From: Zobellia alginiliquefaciens
GTDB lineage: Bacteria; Bacteroidota; Bacteroidia; Flavobacteriales; Flavobacteriaceae
NCBI RefSeq assembly: GCF_029323795.1
Contig: NZ_CP119758.1
Coordinates: 2,852,001 to 2,916,000, forward strand
Direction of reading: 5' to 3'
Length of the DNA stretch: 64,000 nt
Position numbers and translations under genes: made by a program. Below, piece after piece: positions 29,304 through 36,680 of this stretch. The notes beneath the pieces are model-generated. The model saw only the letters and a program-made list of their open reading frames with translations. It did no database searches and had not been told where the DNA came from. The stretch's first letter is position 1. Each line of letters opens with the position of its first letter.

Positions 29304-29324
29304 CCTCGCGGGCTTGCCCCGAGG
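29304..29324. repeat. REP-like palindromic element
   Basis: The sequence folds as CCTCG-(C)-GGGC-TT-GCCC-CGAGG, a 9-bp stem with one bulged base. It is much more GC-rich than its surroundings. A degenerate half copy (GCTTGCCTCGA) lies about 40 nt upstream, at about 29269. No T-run follows, so it does not look like a terminator. It may be a dispersed intergenic repeat. Confidence 0.45.
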
Positions 29325-29386
29325 TAGTTTACTTATATATTGTTCCCAACTTCCATTTTATAGGGTAACATGTAAGAATATGTTGT

Positions 29387-30073
29387 TTAATGGCCACCAT
29401 AATAATAACCGTACATCTGATATATAAATAGCCCTATTCCGGCAATGATGAGATACACATTAGCGGCTTTGTAAAAGGCATTGAAACTTTTTTTAGGCTT
29501 CCATTGGGTTATTATAAAAACAATAGGAATCAATGCGCAAATCTGTCCCAGTTCTACGCCAACGTTAAAACTAACGATTTTAGCCAGAAACTGAGAGTTC
29601 CCCACATCAAAAGATTGTAATCTTGTAGATAGGCCAAACCCGTGAATAAGCCCAAAAATAAAGACCATTAATAAAAGGTTGGGCGATTCAAATTTTAAGT
29701 ATTTCTGAAAGCCTCCTAAATTTTCAAACCCTTTATACAGGACACTTAAGGCAATAACGGCATCTATTAAATGTTCATCGGCCTTAATACCCAAATAGGT
29801 AGCGCCAATTAGGGTTATACTGTGCCCTATGGTGAAAACCGTAATAAAACGAACAATGTCTTTAAACCCGCTTAAGTAAAAAATGACCCCTACTAAAAAT
29901 AAGAGGTGGTCATAGCCGGTAACCATGTGTTTTGCCCCTACATAAATATAAGAGAGCAAACCACCGTTATTAAGTATTTCTTGGTCCGCAGAACTAACGC
30001 CGTGAGCAGCCAATAAAAATGGAGTAAATAGAAATAGTAATGTTACCGGAAGCTTTTTTAAATGTGGACTCAT
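29387..30073 (-). CDS. HupE/UreJ-like membrane protein
   Basis: A 228-residue membrane protein with a signal-like first helix and about six more. The conserved core GAKHMVTGYDHLLFLVGVIF contains the His and Asp residues typical of HupE/UreJ_2 proteins, and FGLIHGFGLSTRL adds another His. Members are linked to nickel or cobalt uptake. It begins directly after the stop codon of the His-rich DUF4198-like gene, so the two form an operon. Confidence 0.85.
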   Translation of the reverse strand: MSPHLKKLPVTLLFLFTPFLLAAHGVSSADQEILNNGGLLSYIYVGAKHMVTGYDHLLFLVGVIFYLSGFKDIVRFITVFTIGHSITLIGATYLGIKADEHLIDAVIALSVLYKGFENLGGFQKYLKFESPNLLLMVFIFGLIHGFGLSTRLQSFDVGNSQFLAKIVSFNVGVELGQICALIPIVFIITQWKPKKSFNAFYKAANVYLIIAGIGLFIYQMYGYYYGGH

Positions 30074-31198
30074 TTATTTTTTTCTGTTAAACCAAAAGAA
30101 TAATACGGCTACTAAAAATAAGCTACCTACCCAATAGACGTAAGAAGGAAATTCTTCTTCTGCCGGGGCATGGGTATGCGTATCCGTGCCGTGTGCATGA
30201 GAAACTTCAAACGTTAAGGTAGACCAGTTGGATTCATGTGTAATTTCTTCATCTTCCAGGTTTTCTAGGTGAATGGTCTGTAGATACCAAATTCCATCTG
30301 CAGTAAGCTTAGCGGTTGCCATTCCCTGGGAATCGGTTCTAAGCTGCTGTCCGGAAGTGTGGGTGTGTCCACCTACTTCTGGGTCATGGCTATGTTCTTC
30401 TTCTTTACCATGGTCGTGACTATGTTTTTCTTCGTTTTTTCCGTGGCTGTGTGTTTCTTCCTTAGTATGATCGTGACTGTGTTTTGCTTCGTTGCTTTCG
30501 TGACTGTGGACTTCTTTTTGATTATCAGTGTGGCTATGCTCCTTTTCGGATGCTCCGTGACTGTGTTCTTCCGAGCTGCCTTTGTAATTGGCGTACACCA
30601 ACTGGTTCGCTAAAGGTTTACCGTTAAATAGTAGTTTAAATTTAAAATCGTCACCGGTATTTAATTCGTACGGATTGTCAAGCGGTATAAATTCAATGGG
30701 GTGCCCTAGTTCTTTCTGCCAATCATCCGTACGTTTATCCCCAACTTGAAAAATGGTTTTTACATGTTTGGAATATCGCTCAACGGCATCACCGTCTAAA
30801 GCGTCATTGTCACGTCTCCATGCAAGCATATCCTGTATGCCCTCATGTTCCAAATAGGTGTTGAATGCCTCCGCGTCCATTTCAATAGACCTAGGTGCCG
30901 TAGAAACTCCTACCACATAAGTTCCGGGGTCACCGGTTCTAAAATTTAAAAAAGTAATACTATCCTTTTCGCTCCACTGAGATTCTTCTACCTTAATTCT
31001 CTGACCATTGTTTAGCAGACTAACATCTAACATGCGGTTTCTGTCTATTACATTTTCACTCTTGTCAAAAGTGCCGTTAAACAGTTGAATGGTAGCAGAT
31101 TTGTTGGGTTTCAAAAAATAAGAGTCCAATTTCAGGTACATGATATGACTGCTGAAAAGAACAAGGAACAATAAGGGGAGAAAAATTTTTTTCATCAA
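30074..31198 (-). CDS. DUF4198-like protein with His-rich metal-binding region
   Basis: A 374-residue exported protein anchored by a C-terminal membrane helix (YVYWVGSLFLVAVLFFWF). Residues about 25-210 look like DUF4198, a beta-sandwich seen in periplasmic proteins near nickel/cobalt transporters (LKLDSYFLKPNKSATIQLFN). Between about 212 and 285 lie roughly ten HSH or HSHD clusters separated by acidic linkers (KEHSHTDNQ, KHSHDHTKEETHSHGKN). A second His-rich stretch (HAHGTDTHTHA) precedes the membrane helix. Likely role: binding transition metal outside the membrane and passing it to the HupE partner. Which metal cannot be told. Confidence 0.82.
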   Translation of the reverse strand: MMKKIFLPLLFLVLFSSHIMYLKLDSYFLKPNKSATIQLFNGTFDKSENVIDRNRMLDVSLLNNGQRIKVEESQWSEKDSITFLNFRTGDPGTYVVGVSTAPRSIEMDAEAFNTYLEHEGIQDMLAWRRDNDALDGDAVERYSKHVKTIFQVGDKRTDDWQKELGHPIEFIPLDNPYELNTGDDFKFKLLFNGKPLANQLVYANYKGSSEEHSHGASEKEHSHTDNQKEVHSHESNEAKHSHDHTKEETHSHGKNEEKHSHDHGKEEEHSHDPEVGGHTHTSGQQLRTDSQGMATAKLTADGIWYLQTIHLENLEDEEITHESNWSTLTFEVSHAHGTDTHTHAPAEEEFPSYVYWVGSLFLVAVLFFWFNRKK

Positions 31199-31372
31199 GA
31201 GCGATTAAATTAGTGGGTAAATGACAATGCTATTTTTTTGTTACATCGAATTTGATAAAAATAAGAAAATGAAGGTACAAGCAAACAGAACTTCTCATAA
31301 AATCCTGTTTTTCTGGGTGACACACCTTTCCTTAAAATGATAAGGATGCAAGGCAATGTATTTAAATCGATT

Positions 31373-32803
31373 TTAAAATAATAAGGGCACTACAAATTGA
31401 AACATCAAAACCAAAAGGGCAACGGCTATAACGTTCAGGATAATACCTACCCGTGCCATCTCATTCACTTTTATGTAGCCACTGGCAAATACTATGGCAT
31501 TGGGCGGTGTGGCCATGGGGAGCATAAAGGCACAACTACTGGCTATGGTAACGGGAATCAACAAATAAAGAATGGGAATGTTCAAACCTATGGCGATACC
31601 TGCTACTACTGGTGCCAGTACAGCTATCAAGGCCACGTTGCTCATGAGTTCGGTCATAAATAGCATAAGAGTGATTAGAAGAACGGCGGTAAACAGTATG
31701 CTGACTTGACTATCGCCAATGGCTGCTGAAACTATATCTACAATTCCACTAACGGACATGCCTTTGGCCAAGGCCAAGCCTCCACCAAAAAGAATTAAAA
31801 TGCCCCAGGCCAATTTTTGGGTGTCTTTCCATACAATTATAAAATCTCCTTTTTTCATATTGTATGGAATAGAGAACATGGCTATCGCTGCCATAATACT
31901 GATCATGGTATCGTTTAATTTCAATGCCGGGAATACGCCGTTTATGACCGTTCTGAAAATCCATAGGAACACGGTAACACCAAAAATAGCAAGCACCATT
32001 TTTTCCTTTCCGCTCATGGGGCCTAATTTTTTAAGCTCGTCATGTATAACGTCTTTTGAAGCCGAAAATACCAAGTCCCGATTTGGGTACATCCATTTTA
32101 CCAAGACCAAATAGCTGATCCATATCATTAATGCCGAAAAAGGAACGCCCAATACCATCCACTTTAAAAAGGAGATTTCAATATTGTATTCATTTTCGAG
32201 AAGGCCGATCATTACCGAGTTAGGTGGCGTACCGATTACTGTAGCCACACCTCCCGCATTTGCCGAAAAAGCAATTCCAAGCATCACGGAAAGAGCAAAA
32301 TTCCGATCACTTTTGGTAAATCCGTCTTCATCATTGACCAGAAGCCCGATAACCGACATGGCAATAGGCAACATGACCACCGTTGTAGCTGTATTACTGA
32401 TCCACATACTCAAAGAGGCTGTTGCTATCATAAAACCTAGTACTACTTTGTTGGGTGTGGTGCCTGTAATTTTTATAATATTTAGGGCAATGCGTTTGTG
32501 GAGATTCACTTTTTCAAGTGCCAGGGCAAGAACAAAGCCTCCAAAGAATAGAAATATGATGGGGCTCCCATAATTGGCTCCCACATCTCCAATATCCATG
32601 ATTTTTAGAAAAGGGAATAGTAGCAATGGCAAAAGAGCGGTAACAGAAATGGATACAGCTTCCGTAATCCACCAGATAACCATCCAAACCGCTACGGCAA
32701 TTACGGCATCTCCTTTTTCGGAGACCAAATCAAAAGGTAAAAAGCGAATTATAAAAAAAAGAAGAGGGCCTACAAAGAGTCCGGCTTTTTTACTGAGTTC
32801 CAT
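31373..32803 (-). CDS. SLC13/DASS family sodium-coupled carboxylate or anion transporter
   Basis: A 476-residue polytopic membrane protein. Hairpin motifs typical of the DASS family are visible: ISNTATTVVMLPIAMSVIG, the GGVATVIGTPPNSVMIG loop, and the second SNT-like loop in FMTELMSNVALIAVLAPVV with ATPPNAIVFASGYI. Transport of dicarboxylates is the commonest activity; sulfate or other anions are possible. It is a single gene. Confidence 0.92.
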   Translation of the reverse strand: MELSKKAGLFVGPLLFFIIRFLPFDLVSEKGDAVIAVAVWMVIWWITEAVSISVTALLPLLLFPFLKIMDIGDVGANYGSPIIFLFFGGFVLALALEKVNLHKRIALNIIKITGTTPNKVVLGFMIATASLSMWISNTATTVVMLPIAMSVIGLLVNDEDGFTKSDRNFALSVMLGIAFSANAGGVATVIGTPPNSVMIGLLENEYNIEISFLKWMVLGVPFSALMIWISYLVLVKWMYPNRDLVFSASKDVIHDELKKLGPMSGKEKMVLAIFGVTVFLWIFRTVINGVFPALKLNDTMISIMAAIAMFSIPYNMKKGDFIIVWKDTQKLAWGILILFGGGLALAKGMSVSGIVDIVSAAIGDSQVSILFTAVLLITLMLFMTELMSNVALIAVLAPVVAGIAIGLNIPILYLLIPVTIASSCAFMLPMATPPNAIVFASGYIKVNEMARVGIILNVIAVALLVLMFQFVVPLLF

Positions 32804-32853
32804 GGCATTGAATTAGAGCTCCTAAGCTATGTTTTTTCTTTTTCTTTTGAAAA

Positions 32854-34245
32854 TTAATATACAATTGTGTCCGATGGAATTGTAGGAAGCGTATAGTTTC
32901 CAAAATCAATGTGTATGTTGTTATTGTTGATTTTTACATTCTGAGGGGTCGCATTTGTGCCGTGCAGATAGAGAAATTGTAGGTTTTTGAAGTCGTTAAA
33001 GGCCTTTAAATACGCTGCTTTTAGAGTAGTACTTGTTAGATTAATGGATTTTAGATGTTCTAATCCTACTAAAGATTGAAGATTTTTTCCGGTGATAGCA
33101 GTGTTGTCCAGAAGTAAGATTGTTAGATTAGGAAGTTCTGCTAGTTTATAGAAAACGGCGTCGGTAATTTTGGTATTGCCAAGGTCAAGTCTTGAAATCT
33201 GATTTTTTATGGGCATCAGCATATCAAAATCCGAATCCGTAAAACCTGGTTTGTTGATGCAAGAGGCACTTAAGAAATTAGAAGCGTTACTAATTTGATC
33301 AATATGAATGCCAGAAGCTTCTATTGTTTTTATTTGAGTTTTAGAAGCAGCTTCAATCTCAATATTCGGGTGGTCAAAACCTTCTTTTTTTGGGAAGAAA
33401 GAAAGAAAAAGGGACTTTTCCAATCCCGATTCCGAAATGGTTTTGTCAAATGGATTTCCAGCATCAATCCAGGCCATTACAAGTTGAATTTCTTCTTTTA
33501 AGAGTTGGGTTTTTCCTTCTGGAGGCATATGGTCATCATCATCCACAGGAAGAACAAGTCTAGTGTATAATTCACTTTCCGAAGCTTTGGAATCTTCTAT
33601 GATAGCTCCGTTTTCACCTCCGTTAAGAATGCCTGCTTGAGTAGTGAGAAGCAATTCTCCCTTTGTTTTCTTAGGATTGTGGCAGCTAGCGCATTTGTTG
33701 TTAAGTATGGGTTTGATTACATCTTCATAGAGTAGCGCTTCTTGCCAATTATCTTCATTTAAGTCGATTTTTTTCTCTTCAAAAGTTTCAAAACCTAAAG
33801 CAGATTTCAGTGCATTTGGCAACGGTTCTATTAAATATTCTTCTCCATGGGTAATATTTCCCCCTTGGTGACCCGTAAAGGAAATCAGCATAAAAAAGAA
33901 AATGGATAAACCGAGCATGGGTAGTTTCAGGAGAAAACTTAGAGTTAGAATACCTTTTAGTTTGGCGTACATCAAAAAGGAAAATAAAGCTGTAGCGATA
34001 CCAGACCACAAGTGCCACTTTACCGTGTCAAAAGCATAGCCTTCTCCAAGATATTGCAGGTAACCTGTAATACAGGCTAGGGTAGCCGTAATACCCGCCC
34101 ATAAGTAGATAAGCGATATAACGGTGTTGTATTTTTTCTTCTTTCTATCGTACCACTGCAAAAGCAGTCCCATCATAATGAAACCAATGGGCAGATGTAC
34201 AACAAGCGGATGTAGCCTTCCAAGAAGCTGTTTAAGAACGTCCAT
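32854..34245 (-). CDS. DUF2231 membrane protein with cytochrome-type haem motif and LRR tail
   Basis: A 463-residue protein. The N-terminal part is a DUF2231-like four-helix membrane domain (LLGRLHPLVVHLPIGFIMMG onward). Next comes a planctomycete-type cytochrome segment with haem motif CASCHNPKKTKGELLL and a MPPEGKTQL distal Met region. The C-terminal third holds leucine-rich repeats (ISRLDLGNTKITDAVFYKLA). It is the last gene of a four-gene minus-strand operon with PSD1 and DUF1501 proteins, 4 nt after the isomerase gene. Membrane electron transfer coupled to substrate oxidation is possible but unproven. Confidence 0.85.
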   Translation of the reverse strand: MDVLKQLLGRLHPLVVHLPIGFIMMGLLLQWYDRKKKKYNTVISLIYLWAGITATLACITGYLQYLGEGYAFDTVKWHLWSGIATALFSFLMYAKLKGILTLSFLLKLPMLGLSIFFFMLISFTGHQGGNITHGEEYLIEPLPNALKSALGFETFEEKKIDLNEDNWQEALLYEDVIKPILNNKCASCHNPKKTKGELLLTTQAGILNGGENGAIIEDSKASESELYTRLVLPVDDDDHMPPEGKTQLLKEEIQLVMAWIDAGNPFDKTISESGLEKSLFLSFFPKKEGFDHPNIEIEAASKTQIKTIEASGIHIDQISNASNFLSASCINKPGFTDSDFDMLMPIKNQISRLDLGNTKITDAVFYKLAELPNLTILLLDNTAITGKNLQSLVGLEHLKSINLTSTTLKAAYLKAFNDFKNLQFLYLHGTNATPQNVKINNNNIHIDFGNYTLPTIPSDTIVY

Positions 34246-34249
34246 ACTA

Positions 34250-35122
34250 TTATTTTAGGTCGAATCGTTCTTTTAAAAGCTTCATCATATATACATTGGC
34301 TTTCCATTGGTCGGCAACCGGCAATTGGGTGTAGGGTAAAGTCGGCATATAATCCGCTGGACCAAATTCTGTTGTAATAGTAAAAACATCTTTGGCTTGC
34401 CATTGTTTACGGATTACTGTCTCCCAAATATTCATATGGCGGTCAACCGCTTTTTTCCATTCAGGTGCTTCCGGGTTGTTTACTTGTGGGCCTTCAGCAT
34501 GACCTACCCGGGCATGAATATGATGCGAACGGTTTATGATTTCCTCCAATTCTTCATCTTGGCTTTGTAGAAGCGATTCGTGAACAACCATCCAATGACT
34601 AATGTCTAAAGTCAGTTTTAATTCAGGAATAGCCGAAAGGTAGATTTGGGTGTCCGGTAGGTTATAACTGAAACGACCCCGGTGTGTTTCATGGTAAATG
34701 CGTACGTTGTTCTCTTTTGCAAAGGCATTGGCAGCCCCAATAAAGGCTTTGTTCTGCTCAAAAGTGAAAAAATCGCTACCAGTATGACAGTTGATGTAAG
34801 CCGGTTTCCAGGCGATGAGGGTTTTGAAATGTTCAGTGTATGCTTTTAAACTTTCTTTAAAGGGAACAGATTTGTTGGTACCATTTAGAAAACCGACTTT
34901 TAAGTTGTGTTTTTTTAAAGCGATTTTTAATTCGTTCTGACTTTTTTCATCTTTTGGAAACCATGTTTCAATTCCATCATAGCCTGCGGCTTTTGTTTTT
35001 TCACAAAAAGCATCCCAAGATATGTTCCTGCCCCAATCTGTTTGATAAAATTCCAATTGTTTTTGTTGGGGAAATCCTAAGAAGTAAAAAAAGAGCACTA
35101 CTAGCGTTAACGGTATTTTCAT
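34250..35122 (-). CDS. Sugar phosphate isomerase/epimerase-like TIM barrel protein
   Basis: A 290-residue protein with a signal peptide (LVVLFFYFLGFPQQ) and an AP-endonuclease-2/xylose-isomerase-like TIM barrel. The metal-site residues are seen in YINCHTGSDFF, RIYHETHRGRF, LTLDISHWMVVHE, HIHARVGHAEGPQ and TTEFGP. The exported location differs from cytosolic sugar isomerases. The operon context (PSD1, DUF1501, cytochrome) suggests action on a periplasmic sugar. The substrate is unknown. Confidence 0.85.
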   Translation of the reverse strand: MKIPLTLVVLFFYFLGFPQQKQLEFYQTDWGRNISWDAFCEKTKAAGYDGIETWFPKDEKSQNELKIALKKHNLKVGFLNGTNKSVPFKESLKAYTEHFKTLIAWKPAYINCHTGSDFFTFEQNKAFIGAANAFAKENNVRIYHETHRGRFSYNLPDTQIYLSAIPELKLTLDISHWMVVHESLLQSQDEELEEIINRSHHIHARVGHAEGPQVNNPEAPEWKKAVDRHMNIWETVIRKQWQAKDVFTITTEFGPADYMPTLPYTQLPVADQWKANVYMMKLLKERFDLK

Positions 35123-35165
35123 GGATAATTTGGTTTGGTGCTTAGTGTGGTTGAGCGGAGGTTGT

Positions 35166-36677
35166 TTAGGATAGAATTTCTTTGATAATATGGCCTTCTA
35201 CATCGGTTAACCGGAACGGTCTACCTTGAAACTCATAAGTATATTCTTCATGATCAAAACCGAGTAGGTGTAAAATAGTAGCGTGAACATCGTGAACGGA
35301 TACACGACCTTCTACGCCAGAAAAACCAATATCGTCTGTTTGTCCGTGGGAAGCTCCTTTTTTAATGCCACCCCCGGCCATCCACATAGTAAAGGCGTCG
35401 CCATGGTGGTCACGCCCTTTATAGGGCATTTTTTTGTTCCCCCTGTTTTCTTGCATGGGCGTTCTACCAAATTCGCCGCCCCATACGATCAGGGTGTCGT
35501 CTAGGAGTCCGCGTTGTTTCAAATCCAAAATCAAGGCGGTTATAGGTCGATCTATTTGAGTGCATTTATTACGGAGTCCTTTGTCAATTGACCCTGAGCG
35601 AACTACACCGTGGCTATCCCATCCCCAATCGAACAATTGAACGAAACGTACCCCGTCCTCCACCAATTTTCTAGCAAGTAGGCAATTGTTGGCAAACGAT
35701 TCCTTACCCGGTTCCACACCGTACATTTCTTTAATATGTTCAGGCTCGTTATTGATGTTCATGACTTCCGGGACCGCTATTTGCATGCGATAGGCCATTT
35801 CGTATTGGTTGATTCGAGCCAGAATTTCCGGGTCGGCATATTTGGCATATTCTTCTTTGTTGATTTGAGTGATAGCATCTATTGTACTTTTCTTTAAATC
35901 TCTTGAAACTCCATCCGGGTCGTCAAGATAAAGTACCGGGTCACCTTTAGAACGGCATTGTACGCCTTGGTATACCGAGGGTAGAAATCCGCTTCCCCAG
36001 ACACTTTTTCCGGCATCCGGTGTGTTTCCGCCAGATGTAAGTACCACAAATCCGGGTAAATTTTGGTTTTCTGAACCCAGGCCATATGTCGCCCATGCGC
36101 CAATACTGGGGCGTCCCAAACGGGCACTGCCAGTATGCATGAAAAGTTGGGCAGGGCCATGGTTGAACTGATCCGTATGCACGGCCTTTAGAAAAGCTAC
36201 ATCGTCTACTACTTTTTTAAAATGAGGCATAAAGTTCGAAACCCAGTTGCCGGATTCCCCTTCTTGCTGAAAGTCGGCCTGCGGGCCCATCAATTTTGGA
36301 GTTCCTTTTATAAAGGCGAATTTTTTTCCTGCCAATAGCGACTGCGGACAATCTTGACCATCTAATTTGTGAAGTTTTGGTTTATAATCGAACATTTCCA
36401 ATTGCGAGGGTGCACCCGCCATGTGCAAATAAATAACCGATTTAACCTTAGGGCCGTAATGGGGGGCTAAAGTAGCCAATGGGTTAAGGTCACGTTCTGA
36501 AAAAGTGGAAGCTGATTTTTTGTTCTGCTTGGATATTGGGTCACATCCCATAAAAATGGAACTTAGTGCTAATCCGCCCAGTCCTTGGGCGCAACTTTTT
36601 ATAAAGTGTCTTCGGGTCTTTTCCTGCGCTTCTCTAGCCAAGTGTTCTTGAACAAGTCTTTCAATTTGGTCTTTCAT
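35166..36677 (-). CDS. DUF1501 (sulfatase-like) protein with Tat signal
   Basis: A 503-residue protein. Its N-terminus has a twin-arginine motif (KTRRHFIKSCAQGLGGLAL) and lipobox-like GC, indicating folded export. The DUF1501 domain follows, related to the alkaline phosphatase/sulfatase fold: YLHMAGAPSQLEMFDYKP, DWGWDSHG, LIVWGGEFGRTP and GRDHHGDAF hold likely metal ligands. Such proteins nearly always pair with PSD1/DUF1549/DUF1553 proteins, as here (3 nt downstream of that gene). Enzymatic activity is unknown. Confidence 0.92.
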   Translation of the reverse strand: MKDQIERLVQEHLAREAQEKTRRHFIKSCAQGLGGLALSSIFMGCDPISKQNKKSASTFSERDLNPLATLAPHYGPKVKSVIYLHMAGAPSQLEMFDYKPKLHKLDGQDCPQSLLAGKKFAFIKGTPKLMGPQADFQQEGESGNWVSNFMPHFKKVVDDVAFLKAVHTDQFNHGPAQLFMHTGSARLGRPSIGAWATYGLGSENQNLPGFVVLTSGGNTPDAGKSVWGSGFLPSVYQGVQCRSKGDPVLYLDDPDGVSRDLKKSTIDAITQINKEEYAKYADPEILARINQYEMAYRMQIAVPEVMNINNEPEHIKEMYGVEPGKESFANNCLLARKLVEDGVRFVQLFDWGWDSHGVVRSGSIDKGLRNKCTQIDRPITALILDLKQRGLLDDTLIVWGGEFGRTPMQENRGNKKMPYKGRDHHGDAFTMWMAGGGIKKGASHGQTDDIGFSGVEGRVSVHDVHATILHLLGFDHEEYTYEFQGRPFRLTDVEGHIIKEILS

Positions 36678-36680
36678 GGC

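Noticed and set aside
30359-30613. An 84-codon plus-strand hydrophobic frame opposite the His-rich region
   Set aside because: It is the complement of the HSH-coding repeats of the DUF4198-like gene, where the minus-strand frame is clearly coding.
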